Part shown: positions 8,169 to 17,126 of the stretch, one piece after another
How positions within the stretch are numbered: the stretch's first letter is position 1
Layout of the letters: the number at the start of each line of letters is the position of its first letter
Assembly: GCA_903840165.1 (NCBI GenBank)
Contig: CAIMEY010000099.1
Coordinates: 1-38,917 of the forward strand
DNA: 38,917 nucleotides
From: an uncultured Myxococcales bacterium
Lineage (GTDB): Bacteria > Myxococcota_A > UBA9042
Direction of reading: 5' to 3'
Notes under the pieces: model-generated
Told to the model about the DNA's origin: nothing
The model's database searches: none
Seen by the model: the letters and a program-made list of their open reading frames with translations, nothing else
Program-made: the position numbers and the translations under genes

Positions 8169-9143
8169 TCATGCCTGCCCCGCATCGAACAGTTCAGCGA
8201 GTTGCAGCGTCGCTTCGGGCGGTCGATAGGCCTGAGAACCACCGCGCAGCAGAATCCGCAGTCGCGACGGTAGGTTCAGCAGAGCCCTTCCCAGTGTGCG
8301 CGCCGTCAACCACAGCTTGCGCGACGCCGTTGTGTGGGCCCTTGCAGGCAAGGGATCGCAGCCTTGGCCGCGTAATTGCACGCCAATATCGGCATACACC
8401 GCGCTGGCTAAGGCAATTGCGAAGGCGCAGCGCCAAGGTAGCGCTTGCAGACCCTGGTCGGCCATCGCATACAATTCATCTGCATTGTCAAGCAGTTCTC
8501 GGACAGCATCTGCCAACGCCGGTTTAGCCCACGGCGGAAACGGCCGGTCGAGGTAGCTGGGTAGAATCCCCAGGCCGTGACGTTCCAGCACGTCCTGCGG
8601 CAGGTAGAGACGCCCGCGCGCCCAGTCCTCGGCGACATCCCGAGAAATATTTGTGAGTTGCATGGCCACACCCAGCTGCGCCGCTTGGCGCAGGGCCGCC
8701 GTCTGCGAAATCCCCATCACATGGCACATCATCAGGCCGACAACGCCGGCCACACGCCAGCAATACAGCCGTAATTGTGCGCTGTTATCGTAGCGCTCTC
8801 CATCGCTGTCCATCTGCATGCCCGCCAGCAACTCCTGCGGGTATACCGCCGGCACGTTGCGACGTTGCAGCAGGTCCGCAAATGCCGCAAGCAGCAGATC
8901 GGACTGGGGTTCTTGCCGATAAATGGCCGCTAGCTCGTCCTGCAGTTGGCGCAGCGCTTGGGCCGCCGCCGCGGGCGAAGTCGCTTCGTCCACCGCATCA
9001 TCCGCCCTCCGGCACCAAGCATAGAGAATCACAGCGTCCTCACGCGCGGCAGACGGCAAAAGCCGACTAGCCCAGGCAAAAGACTTGGAATGATGGGCAA
9101 TCACCAACTGGGCAGCCTGGCCAGCGTGAGAGGAAAGCGCCAT
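8169..9143 (-). CDS. crtB: Phytoene synthase
   Basis: Condenses two geranylgeranyl diphosphate molecules to 15-cis-phytoene, the first committed carotenoid step. It carries HHSKSFAWASRLLP at the N-terminus, the first Asp-rich substrate motif in YAWCRRADDAVDE (41-53), QLTNISRD and the second Asp-rich motif DVAEDWARGRLYLP. The 324-residue length is normal. It starts three bases after the crtI stop, with GGAAGGTGG inside the end of crtI as ribosome-binding site, which supports co-transcription. Confidence 0.95.
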   Translation of the reverse strand: MALSSHAGQAAQLVIAHHSKSFAWASRLLPSAAREDAVILYAWCRRADDAVDEATSPAAAAQALRQLQDELAAIYRQEPQSDLLLAAFADLLQRRNVPAVYPQELLAGMQMDSDGERYDNSAQLRLYCWRVAGVVGLMMCHVMGISQTAALRQAAQLGVAMQLTNISRDVAEDWARGRLYLPQDVLERHGLGILPSYLDRPFPPWAKPALADAVRELLDNADELYAMADQGLQALPWRCAFAIALASAVYADIGVQLRGQGCDPLPARAHTTASRKLWLTARTLGRALLNLPSRLRILLRGGSQAYRPPEATLQLAELFDAGQA

Positions 9144-9146
9144 AAT

Positions 9147-10745
9147 TTAAGCCACCTTCCGCGCAAGCTTCGCCCGCTCAGCTGTTTGCCGTTGCTGCAT
9201 CGTCGCGACGGCATCCGGGTCCACGGTCGGCAGGCCAAAATCCTTTGCAATCACGCGCATGGTCGCCTGCGCCGAGGCCAACACGCCCGGCACGCCTGCA
9301 CCCGGATGCGTACCCGCGCCGACGATGTACAGCCCCTCGATGTCGGCATCGGCGTTATGCGGTCGGAACCACGCGCTTTGGGTCAGCGTCGGTGCCACGG
9401 AAAACGCTGCGCCATGGTATGCGTTGAGGTCGTCGCGAAAATCCTCAGGCGTCAGCCATTGTTTGGTCACCACGTGCTTGCGCAGGTCGGGCAACTGCGT
9501 TTCTAGGTGCTCGAGCAATTTCTCGGCGTACTGAGGCCCCACGGTTTTCCAATCAATCGGCGCATTGCCCAAGTGTGGCACCGGCGAGAGCACATAGAAG
9601 GTACCGCAACCCGCCGGCGCCAGTTGGGGAACGGTGTGGGTAGGTGCGTGCAAATACAAGCTAAAATCGTCCGGGAGTTGGTGCCCGTGGAAGATATCTT
9701 GGAGCAACTCCTTGTAACGCGGCCCGAAAACGACCGTGTGATGGGCAACATCGTCGCGGTAGGGCCGGTCCGTGCCAAAGTACAGGACGAATAGGGACAT
9801 CGACCAGTCCATTTTCTCGAGCTTTTTCGCACGCTTTTGCGCCTTGGGGTCCTTGGCATAAAGCTTGCGATAGGTGTGATGCACGTCCGCATTGGACACC
9901 ACGAGGTCAAACGGTTCAGGCGCGGCGTCATGGGCGTGAACAAGGTGAGTCGTTTTGCCCTCTTGCCGTAGCACGTCGATGTGGTCCACCGGGCACGACA
10001 GCCGCAACTCGCCGCCAAGGGACGTGAATAGCCGCAGCAGCCCCTCAATGAGCGCGCCCGTACCGCCTTTGGGAAAATAGACACCCCACTGTCGCTCAAG
10101 GTAATGGATTAGCGTGTAAATCGAGCTAGTTTCAAATGGATTGCCGCCCACCAGCAGGGAGTGAAACGAAAGCGCTTGCCGCACATGCTCATTTTGCACA
10201 AATTTGGCCACCGTGCTGTACACCGACCGGTCCGCCCGCAGTTTGGCCAGTTGGGGCGCGACGCGAACCATGTCGGTAAAGCGCAAAAACGGCTTACCGG
10301 CCAGCTCTTTATAGCCCGCTTCAAACACAGCTTTGGAGTACGCGACGAATTTCAAGTAGCCCGCGACATCCGCTGGATTGCGCTGGCGAATCTGCTCGAC
10401 CATGGATTCGCTGTCGCCACAGTAATCAAACTGGTCGCCATCGTCCCAAATCAGGCGATAATACGGCGAAACTGGCAGCAGTTCGACTTCTTCATCCAAG
10501 CTGCGGCCGACCAAGCTGAACAGGTCGCGCAAGCTTTCGGGCGCCGTAATCACCGTCGGGCCGGCGTCAAAGGTAAACCCCTTGTCGGTAAAGACGCGGG
10601 CACGACCGCCGGGCTGATCATGGCCTTCAAAAATCGTGGTTTGCACGCCTGCCGCCTGCAGGCGAATCGCGGCGGCAATGCCACCAAAGCCTGAGCCAAT
10701 GACCGCCGCCCGCAAAGGCAATTTATTCAAAGAATTCATAGTCAT
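9147..10745 (-). CDS. crtI: Phytoene desaturase (CrtI type)
   Basis: FAD-dependent all-trans desaturase converting phytoene stepwise to neurosporene or lycopene. The N-terminal dinucleotide-binding fold shows IGSGFGGIAAAIRLQAAG (16-33), then GGRARVFTDKGFTFDAGPTV. The C-terminal bacterial-type signature is GAGTHPGAGVPGVL. Length is 532 residues from the ATG at 10745. Three ATGs are possible (10754, 10745, 10739); 10745 was preferred because GGAG lies 11 bases upstream, whereas it is only two bases from 10754. The frame overlaps or abuts the crtE stop (TAA at 10747-10749). The number of desaturations cannot be read from sequence. Confidence 0.95.
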   Translation of the reverse strand: MTMNSLNKLPLRAAVIGSGFGGIAAAIRLQAAGVQTTIFEGHDQPGGRARVFTDKGFTFDAGPTVITAPESLRDLFSLVGRSLDEEVELLPVSPYYRLIWDDGDQFDYCGDSESMVEQIRQRNPADVAGYLKFVAYSKAVFEAGYKELAGKPFLRFTDMVRVAPQLAKLRADRSVYSTVAKFVQNEHVRQALSFHSLLVGGNPFETSSIYTLIHYLERQWGVYFPKGGTGALIEGLLRLFTSLGGELRLSCPVDHIDVLRQEGKTTHLVHAHDAAPEPFDLVVSNADVHHTYRKLYAKDPKAQKRAKKLEKMDWSMSLFVLYFGTDRPYRDDVAHHTVVFGPRYKELLQDIFHGHQLPDDFSLYLHAPTHTVPQLAPAGCGTFYVLSPVPHLGNAPIDWKTVGPQYAEKLLEHLETQLPDLRKHVVTKQWLTPEDFRDDLNAYHGAAFSVAPTLTQSAWFRPHNADADIEGLYIVGAGTHPGAGVPGVLASAQATMRVIAKDFGLPTVDPDAVATMQQRQTAERAKLARKVA

Positions 10746-10746
10746 T

Positions 10747-11808
10747 TTAGACATAACTCCGCTTAAGTCGTTCCAGTTCTGCGTGCACAGCGTCGAGTTG
10801 GGCACCCTCGCCCACCGCCTGCCGGACAATCGCCAAGGTCTTTTCCAGCTGCGCCGCCACTCGCGCCCGCCCGACGTGGGTAACCCGTTGATGTAGTTCC
10901 TCAAGTAGGGCATCCTCCGGCCCTCCTGCGCGGATCAGACGCAGGGCTGACTGAAGCCGAGAAAACGTAAACGGATCAACAATTTCAGAGATCCATGCCC
11001 ACACCCAGGTTGGATGGCCACCGCGCAGGTCCTCTAGCACCTTGGCCCGCCGCCGGGGCGACAAGAGCGAACCCAGGTCATCGAGCATCTGCAGACTGAC
11101 CCCTAGTTGCCCGCCAAAGGCCTCCAGCGCGGCTAGCCGTTCCCCCGTCGCGCCCGCCGCCCTCGCGCCAAGGGTCGCCGCCAGCGCCGTCAGCGAACCG
11201 GTCTTGAGCGCGGTGGTTGCATGAACGACGTGGGCCACTTCGGCCTGGTTCAGCTCATCGATATGTGCTGCAATATCAAGCGCTTGTCCGTGGTGGCAGC
11301 GAAGAAGGGCTTGGACGACCGTCGCGTGAAGCTCAGCGCGTATCTGGGCCGGCAGCGGGGCCGCCAGAATCTGCTGCTGCGCCAAAAAATACAGCATATT
11401 CCCGGCATTGAGCGCTAGTGGCATCCCTCGCGCCACGTGCAGCGCTGGCTGACCGCGGCGGGTGTCCGAGCCGTCTTCAATGTCATCGACGATAAGCGAG
11501 CCTGCGTGCAGCCATTCCAGGGCCACGATGAGTTCAGGTGGACACGCATCCACAGCTCCGCCGCCTAGGGTCCAACCAAGGCGAACTAGCTGAGCGCGAA
11601 AGCCTTTTCCCGGCTCGGCAAGGAAGTCGCGCAGCGGGTCGTAGAGCGCCGCATTCCACAACCGCGTCGGCACCAAGGCCGCCTCCGGACCAAGCGATTG
11701 CGCCAAGGCAGTCGGTGCAGCAGCCTGGTCGAGGTGCTCCAGCGGCAGATTCGATTCGCTTGGCCGTACAAGCAGTTGGGACAGGTGCGCAGGAAGGGGC
11801 GGGGTCAT
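10747..11808 (-). CDS. crtE: Geranylgeranyl diphosphate synthase (polyprenyl synthetase family)
   Basis: Supplies the C20 precursor for crtB. The first Asp-rich motif is intact (DDIED, residues 108-112, followed by GSDTRRG). The second is degenerate: QMLDDLGS has D243 and D244 but Ser at the position of the third Asp. In the family this site binds Mg-bound isopentenyl diphosphate. The downstream EDLRGGHPTW block matches heterogeneous myxobacterial/cyanobacterial relatives where such variation occurs, so activity is not excluded. 353 residues; GGAGGT lies six bases before the ATG, and ATGA overlap with the crtY stop indicates coupling. Confidence 0.88.
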   Translation of the reverse strand: MTPPLPAHLSQLLVRPSESNLPLEHLDQAAAPTALAQSLGPEAALVPTRLWNAALYDPLRDFLAEPGKGFRAQLVRLGWTLGGGAVDACPPELIVALEWLHAGSLIVDDIEDGSDTRRGQPALHVARGMPLALNAGNMLYFLAQQQILAAPLPAQIRAELHATVVQALLRCHHGQALDIAAHIDELNQAEVAHVVHATTALKTGSLTALAATLGARAAGATGERLAALEAFGGQLGVSLQMLDDLGSLLSPRRRAKVLEDLRGGHPTWVWAWISEIVDPFTFSRLQSALRLIRAGGPEDALLEELHQRVTHVGRARVAAQLEKTLAIVRQAVGEGAQLDAVHAELERLKRSYV

Positions 11809-12980
11809 GGCGTTACCTCCAATGCCAGGCTACGAGGCCACCAACGCATCCCACGCGGAGGCGGTCCCAGGACAATTCGAGCTATGTCAAGGAGTTGCAG
11901 GTCCAGGGCAAAGAAGCGGGCAATGATGGCCTCGGGCCGACGGAAAAAGCGTGCCATCATCCCCACCCGCTGCGGCGGCGCCGCGAGGTGAAACAGCGCC
12001 CAGTTGATGGCGTGGGCAAAATGCCTTTGGCGACCGTGGCTTTGCTCCAGATCCCTCAGTCCTTCCCCCAGTGCCTGATCCGGCGGCACACTGCCCAGCC
12101 ACTGCGCCAACCGGGCGGCCACGGCCAAGGAATAGCCCGTCGCCGGATGAAACCAGCCGCCTTGCATTCCGGCCACCAGCACCCCATGGTTCGACTGATT
12201 CTCGCTTGTTTTCCATGGCATAGGCAGCACGCCGACCTCCTGCCTCAGCACCGCGGCCACCTGCCAACCGGCGTGCTGTGCATAGGCCAGCACCTCGGCG
12301 CGCAAGGCGGCAACGTCAAGGTCGGCACCGTCGGCAAAGCGCGTGTCTTCGACCAGCAGGCGATGGGCGTCCAACGGCAGCACGTACATGAAGCGAAAGC
12401 CATCCATTTGCGGCAGTTGCGCGTCCATCAGGATCGGCTCAACCAAGCCATGCGCCACGACGGTCTGCACTTCGAGCCCGACGAACTTCTGCCAGCCCGC
12501 CCTACCCGCGTACGCCTCGGGCTGCGCGCCACGGGCATCGACCACAAGCCGAGCGTGCAGCGTCCGGCCATCGGCCAAAACCACTTGGTGGGCCGCCACT
12601 TGGCTCACTTCGGTGTTCAGCAGCACGGCACCGGGGCCGCAAAGCACTGTCTTTGTCACCACTTCGGCCAGCTGCGCCGAGGTCATCGCGCCATAGCCCA
12701 GGGGCAGCCGACGGGTGAAATCGGCAAAGCGAACCTCGTACCCCGGCCACTGGTGGGCGACCAGAGGCCGCAGCCACGCCATCACCGCGGGCGCCACATC
12801 CGAAAAGTGAAAGCACCACGTGTGGTTACCGCCCAGTGTGGCTTGCTGCTCAACCAGCAAAATGGAGGCCTGGGGCTGATGATGACGAATCGCCAGCGCA
12901 ATCAACGCGTTTTGCAGACCACCGCCGACCAAGGCGTAGTCATAGTGCAGCGAATCAGCGGGTTGCGGGTCGAGGGGCAT
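11805..12980 (-). CDS. crtY: Lycopene beta-cyclase (CrtY type)
   Basis: FAD-binding flavoprotein that cyclises psi-ends of lycopene-like carotenoids to beta-rings. Motifs: YALVGGGLQNALIALAI (nucleotide-binding fold), NHTWCFH, LVVDARG, and FHPATGYSLAVAARLAQWL near the C-terminus, all typical of bacterial CrtY. The start at 12980 gives 391 residues and brings the Rossmann motif to residue ~15, as in relatives; an in-frame ATG at 13007 is the alternative, and neither has a clear ribosome-binding site. First gene of the minus-strand carotenoid operon, divergent from the ABC operon. Confidence 0.92.
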   Translation of the reverse strand: MPLDPQPADSLHYDYALVGGGLQNALIALAIRHHQPQASILLVEQQATLGGNHTWCFHFSDVAPAVMAWLRPLVAHQWPGYEVRFADFTRRLPLGYGAMTSAQLAEVVTKTVLCGPGAVLLNTEVSQVAAHQVVLADGRTLHARLVVDARGAQPEAYAGRAGWQKFVGLEVQTVVAHGLVEPILMDAQLPQMDGFRFMYVLPLDAHRLLVEDTRFADGADLDVAALRAEVLAYAQHAGWQVAAVLRQEVGVLPMPWKTSENQSNHGVLVAGMQGGWFHPATGYSLAVAARLAQWLGSVPPDQALGEGLRDLEQSHGRQRHFAHAINWALFHLAAPPQRVGMMARFFRRPEAIIARFFALDLQLLDIARIVLGPPPRGMRWWPRSLALEVTP

Positions 12981-13113
12981 CGGCGAACCAAGACGCCACC
13001 GCGGCATCCGCTTGGTAGGATGCAGACCGGCGCGACATGGATGCGCAAAGGGTTGGCGATTGCGGCGACCGCCTCAGGGTTGCAAAATCCGCTCCGCGTG
13101 CGACACTGCTGCC
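12981..13113. promoter_or_regulatory. Divergent control region between crtY and the ABC operon
   Basis: The 133 bases between two divergent start codons must hold the promoters of both the carotenoid operon and the ABC transporter operon. I find no convincing -35/-10 pair in either direction. The best minus-strand candidates (TTGCAA-N17-CAATCG and TTTGCG-N17-TCTGCA) are poor. This is compatible with a promoter that needs an activator or alternative sigma factor, as carotenoid genes often do, but that is inference. Confidence 0.35.
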
Positions 13114-14091
13114 ATGGCCCAGGATTCGCCCATCGCCACCGCAAGCCAAGTGAGCCGCACTTTTGACGAAGTGCAGGCTTTGCGCGGGCTGGATCTAGCG
13201 ATTCCCAAAGGCATTGTTGGCGTGCTCGGCCCCAATGGTGCCGGCAAATCGACGCTGTTTCGCTTGCTGCTCGGGCTGGATCAGGCCGATCAGGGCGATA
13301 TCGTCGTGCTTGGCCACCGAATGCCGGACGACGCCCTGCAAGTGCGCGCGAAGATTGGCTATATGCCTGAGGACGATAGCCTGTTCCCAGGCCTCGATGG
13401 TTTGCAGCAGGTCGTTCTGGCGGCGCAACTGTGCGGCCTAGCGCGCGTCGATGCCCTGAGCAGAGCCCATCAAGTCCTTGATCTTGTTGGTCTTACTGAC
13501 GCAAGATACCGCCTAGCCGCGGGCTATTCCCTGGGGATGCGCCAAAGGCTGCGGTTGGCCATGGCCGTAGTGCATGGGCCGGAACTGCTTTTGCTCGACG
13601 AGCCGACGGCGGGCCTGGACCCCGACGGTCGCGCCCAAATGCTTGCGCTGATTCAGGAAATTGCCGGCCACGGCGTGAGCATCCTGCTCTCCACCCACGT
13701 GCTCTCAGACGTGGAAGCCATTTGCCAGTACATCGTCCTGATCTCCCGCGGCCAACTGGGATTTGCCGGTGATATGGCGCGGTTTCGGGCCGGCAGCAAT
13801 GGTCATACCTGGCGCATCGGCGTGCTGGCCCAGGCCGATCGCTTGGTGGAGGCCTTGCGCGAACAAGGAATTGCCGCACAGCTGGATCGCAGCGACGTTT
13901 TGGTGGAGGCGGATGTCGACCAGGCCACCTTGGTCTGGCAGGCAATCGCCAAAGCCGATGTAGCGATTCATCATTTTGGGCCACTGGAGGAGGACATGGG
14001 CAGCGCGTTTGTCCGCCACCTGCGCCTGGATGACCCGCTGCGCCGCCAAGGGCAAGACGCCGTCGCTGCGGCCCTTGGGGAGGCGCCGTGA
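13114..14091 (+). CDS. ABC transporter ATP-binding subunit 1
   Basis: Cytoplasmic ATPase of 325 residues for an ABC-2 type exporter. Walker A is GPNGAGKST (39-47), Q-loop region IGYMPEDDSLFPGL, signature YSLGMRQRLRLA (a variant of LSGGQ usual in this class), Walker B ELLLLDEPTAGLDP and the H-loop in LLSTHVL. The ~110 C-terminal residues after the H-loop are a family-typical extension. Start at ATG 13114 chosen because the conserved domain begins ten residues later; upstream codons overlap the divergent control region. The stop overlaps the GTG start of the next gene (GTGA). Confidence 0.88.
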   Translation: MAQDSPIATASQVSRTFDEVQALRGLDLAIPKGIVGVLGPNGAGKSTLFRLLLGLDQADQGDIVVLGHRMPDDALQVRAKIGYMPEDDSLFPGLDGLQQVVLAAQLCGLARVDALSRAHQVLDLVGLTDARYRLAAGYSLGMRQRLRLAMAVVHGPELLLLDEPTAGLDPDGRAQMLALIQEIAGHGVSILLSTHVLSDVEAICQYIVLISRGQLGFAGDMARFRAGSNGHTWRIGVLAQADRLVEALREQGIAAQLDRSDVLVEADVDQATLVWQAIAKADVAIHHFGPLEEDMGSAFVRHLRLDDPLRRQGQDAVAAALGEAP

Positions 14092-15092
14092 GAACCCTTC
14101 CCGCCACGCCGCCGCCTGCGCCAATTCCGGCAGCCAGCCCTCAACAGCCTGGAACTCAAGGCATTTCTGGGGGACAACCCAAGGCTTTTCTCCGCCCCGG
14201 TGGCTTTTCGCTCTACCAGGGCGAGGCTGTGCCCCAGCAGCAACGCGTCCGGCGCTTGGCCCTGATCTTCCTGCTGGACCATGTTCGCGGCTGGTGGGTG
14301 AGGGTCCAGATGGCCGGATTTCTCTTGCCCGCCATAGGGTTCGCCATCTACGTGCTGGTGAGGGCCAACTTGCCTTCAGCCGCTTTGACGGTGCCCAAGG
14401 CCGAACGAATGGCCCACATTCTCCAGAACTTGCGCTGGTCCTTCAGCATTGACTTGGGCTTTCTCCTGCTGTTCGCCGCCTCACGCCTTGCGCCACTGAT
14501 TACCCGAGACGCCAATGCTGGCGCGCTTTTGCTGTATTTTTCTAGACCGTTACAGCGCGATCACTACCTCGTAGCCCGCCTCGCCGCCACGGGCACCTTG
14601 GCCTTTGCCCTGCTGGCGGTACCGCAAACGCTGCTTTTGCTGGTCCAGATGGGCGTTTTCGGTTTAGACATCGGAAGTTCTGCGGGCAGTGCCCTGGGCA
14701 TATGGCTGTACCTGCTGCTCGGCACGCTGCTGTCGTCGGCTTTTGCGGCGGCGGCTGTGGCCCTGAGCGCCTTGGCGGCCGGCGTGCTGGTGCGGGCACC
14801 GTCAACGGTTCCTCTGGTCTATGGCGGCGGAATTCTTGCGAGTTTGGTCGCCTCCTGGGTGACGCAAGCTGCCTGGGGCCGCGATTCGCTCGGCCGCGCC
14901 CTGGATTTGCACAATGCACTCGGCGGGTTGCAACGCTTGATGGCGGAGTCGAGCCAGTGGGCCCAATACCCGGATTTCGCCTGGCACATTGACCTGCTGG
15001 GCAGCGGGTTGTGGCTTGCCCTGGGCGCCGCATCCACAGCCATCCTCTTGAAATACCTCAAGAATCCACCACTCGGTCGGGGGCGCGCATGA
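14088..15092 (+). CDS. ABC-2 type transporter permease subunit 1
   Basis: Membrane protein of 334 residues starting with GTG; GGGGAGG lies four bases upstream. After a proline-rich cytoplasmic N-terminus (~70 residues) there are about six hydrophobic segments with the ABC-2 permease layout: a long loop after the first helix (YVLVRANLPS onward), then RDANAGALLLYFSRPLQRDHYLVA, where D-x-x-x-G-x-L-x-x-x-x-x-R-P-x-x-R is the conserved permease block. It overlaps the following ATPase gene by four bases (ATGA). Cargo unknown. Confidence 0.78.
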   Translation: MRTLPATPPPAPIPAASPQQPGTQGISGGQPKAFLRPGGFSLYQGEAVPQQQRVRRLALIFLLDHVRGWWVRVQMAGFLLPAIGFAIYVLVRANLPSAALTVPKAERMAHILQNLRWSFSIDLGFLLLFAASRLAPLITRDANAGALLLYFSRPLQRDHYLVARLAATGTLAFALLAVPQTLLLLVQMGVFGLDIGSSAGSALGIWLYLLLGTLLSSAFAAAAVALSALAAGVLVRAPSTVPLVYGGGILASLVASWVTQAAWGRDSLGRALDLHNALGGLQRLMAESSQWAQYPDFAWHIDLLGSGLWLALGAASTAILLKYLKNPPLGRGRA

Positions 15093-16075
15093 GCCAGCCC
15101 ATCACGGCCTTGCCCGCCAACACCCAGCCAGCAACGTCGCCCAACGGCGGGATGCCGGTTCTGCGCCTGCAGCGCGTGACGCGTCGGTATGGCGCGCGGG
15201 TGGCACTGCTCGATGCCAGCGTGGAATTGCGTCCTGGTTTGGTGGGGTTACTGGGGCCCAATGGTGCCGGCAAAACCACCTTCCTGCACCTTGCCGCGGG
15301 CCTGACTGAGCCGAGTTCCGGCCACATCTCCTGGCTGGATGACCGCCCACGACGTCACGCAAAGCTTGATAATCGCATCGCTTTTGTCCCCGATGGCGAC
15401 GATCTGCCACGGCGTGACACGGCCCTCGACTTTGTCGCCATGCTCCTGCAAAGCGCGGGTCTCAGTCGCGCCCAGGCCCTGGCGCGGGGAGCATCGACCC
15501 TTGAACGCCTTGGATTGCAAGCGAAATTGCACGAACCTCTCCAAGGTCTGTCGCGAGGCCAACGCCAACGGGTCAAACTGGCTCAGGCCTTTGCCCTACC
15601 GGCTGATTTGATCTTGCTCGACGAGCCACTCAACGCCCTCGATCCAATCTGGAGGCTGGAAGTCGCTGCTTTGATGCGCGAAGCCGTGCAATCCGGCGCG
15701 TGCGTGGTGCTGTCCAGCCACATTCTTGAAGAGGTCGAAGCCCTGGCCGATTGGCTGGTCCTGCTGTTCCGCGGTCGCGTAGTTGCCGCAGGAACGCGCA
15801 AGCAGATTCAAGAGTTACTGAGCCATCGCGCCACGGCCGTTCGCATCCAGTGCGATGATCCGCGGCGGCTCGGGCAGGCCCTGCTCGGTGTAGCACCGGT
15901 GACGCTGCTGCGGGTGGAGGGCCAAGAATTGTCGGTGCAGGCCGAAAATTTGGCTGTCCTTCAGCGCAGTTTGGCCCAGGCCGTGCTCAGTTCTGGGGTG
16001 CGGGTGCAGTCGGTACGCACGGCGGGCGATGACTTGGTCGGCCTGTTCCAGGCTCTGAGCCAGGAGGTTCGCTAA
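15089..16075 (+). CDS. ABC transporter ATP-binding subunit 2
   Basis: Second ATPase, 328 residues, related to but distinct from the first. Walker A GPNGAGKTTFL, a shortened Q-loop region, signature LSRGQRQRVKLA, Walker B LILLDEPLNALDP and H-loop SSHILEEVEAL, then a C-terminal domain of ~100 residues. Start ATG 15089 lies in the ATGA overlap with the previous stop. The stop TAA shares its A with the next ATG (TAATG). Confidence 0.87.
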   Translation: MSQPITALPANTQPATSPNGGMPVLRLQRVTRRYGARVALLDASVELRPGLVGLLGPNGAGKTTFLHLAAGLTEPSSGHISWLDDRPRRHAKLDNRIAFVPDGDDLPRRDTALDFVAMLLQSAGLSRAQALARGASTLERLGLQAKLHEPLQGLSRGQRQRVKLAQAFALPADLILLDEPLNALDPIWRLEVAALMREAVQSGACVVLSSHILEEVEALADWLVLLFRGRVVAAGTRKQIQELLSHRATAVRIQCDDPRRLGQALLGVAPVTLLRVEGQELSVQAENLAVLQRSLAQAVLSSGVRVQSVRTAGDDLVGLFQALSQEVR

Positions 16076-16920
16076 TGGCTGATGCAGCTTGGCATTTTAC
16101 CCACGCACCGGAGCCACGCCGCCTCGATGCCCTGTCTGCCGTCCTGGTGCATTTCTCCTTACAGATCAGAAGATTACTCAGGTTCCGCGTCCTCGGCGTT
16201 TGGCTCTTTGTCAGCGCCGCGGTGGTCCTTGGCGGCTTTGGGCTGACGCGTTTGTCCCTGTCCGACCCCGGCGTCATGGTCAAATGGTTCGGCCAATTCG
16301 TCTTAAGGGCTGAGGGCTTGACTGCCCTGGGCCTAGCCACGGCGGCCATTCGCGTCGATGCCGATGCAGGCGTCCTCGGCCTGTTTCTCTTGCGTCCACG
16401 CGCACCTACCGCGCTGCCTCTGGGTCGCTGGCTAGCGGCGACGGTGCTGACGGGTGCCTTGGGCCTGCTGCTGTGGCTCGGCACCGTGCTGGCGGTTCAG
16501 GGAACGGTTTTGCTGATGCCAAGCGCGCAGTTAGCACGCATGGCTTGGACCACGATGCTGGCCGCGCCGGCCTATTGCGCAATCTTTCTGGCTTTTTCCT
16601 GCTGGTTTCGCAATGCCGCTGCCGTTTCGCTGGGTTGGTTCACGCTGGCCGACTTGCTCTCGCCCATGGGCAGCGATTGGCTGGCCCGCTTTTCGCCCGC
16701 CCACCACCTCAATTTACTGGTTCTGGGGGCCTACCCGTCGGCCTCGGGCCTGAGCAAAATGGTCAAGGATCTAGCGCAGATGCCACAGAATACCGTGGCC
16801 GACCCGTTGACCCCGTGGATTTTGCCGATTGAAAGCGGGTGGCTCCTGGCGCTGACGGCGGTGGCCCTGGTCTTGGCTGTCGTGCGCTTGCGTCGCGAAG
16901 TGCCGGCGGGGACGAACTGA
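16075..16920 (+). CDS. ABC-2 type transporter permease subunit 2
   Basis: Membrane protein of 281 residues with about six hydrophobic segments. It shares with permease 1 the pattern D-A-x-x-G-x-L-x-L-F-L-L-R-P-R-A-P (AGVLGLFLLRPRAPTALPLG), so the two permeases are diverged homologues. AGGAGG eight bases before the ATG and the TAATG junction show coupling. Last gene of the four-gene operon. Two ATPases with two permeases could form one heteromeric exporter or two separate ones. Confidence 0.75.
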   Translation: MADAAWHFTHAPEPRRLDALSAVLVHFSLQIRRLLRFRVLGVWLFVSAAVVLGGFGLTRLSLSDPGVMVKWFGQFVLRAEGLTALGLATAAIRVDADAGVLGLFLLRPRAPTALPLGRWLAATVLTGALGLLLWLGTVLAVQGTVLLMPSAQLARMAWTTMLAAPAYCAIFLAFSCWFRNAAAVSLGWFTLADLLSPMGSDWLARFSPAHHLNLLVLGAYPSASGLSKMVKDLAQMPQNTVADPLTPWILPIESGWLLALTAVALVLAVVRLRREVPAGTN

Positions 16921-16933
16921 GCCGGTGGACCAA

Positions 16934-17004
16934 GCCACACCCCCAGCGCGGCCAATGAATTGGCGGGCTGTCATGGCGGCGGCCAACGTCACGGACGGCT
17001 AGGT
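16934..17004 (+). repeat. Imperfect direct repeat, left copy (flanks decayed AbiE pair)
   Basis: A ~71-bp sequence starting GCCACAC and ending GGCTAGGT. Its core CGGCCAATGAATTGG and TCATGGCGGCGGCC are identical in the copy at 18616-18687, same orientation. The core includes a small inverted repeat CCAAT-GA-ATTGG. It begins 14 bases after the stop of the ABC operon. Confidence 0.7.
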
Positions 17005-17126
17005 CGTTGATTTATAACGGTTGCTGCGAGCCTTGGCGGGCGCGTCGACGGCCCGGCCCTCGGCTTGGTCCGACTGCTGGCACCAGTTGCCGGCACCCGT
17101 CATAGTGCACCTGCACTTGATGGGAA

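Noticed and set aside
12981..13113. Operators for a CarA/CarH/LitR-type light repressor between crtY and the ABC operon
   Set aside because: No clear inverted repeat of the expected type could be seen by eye.
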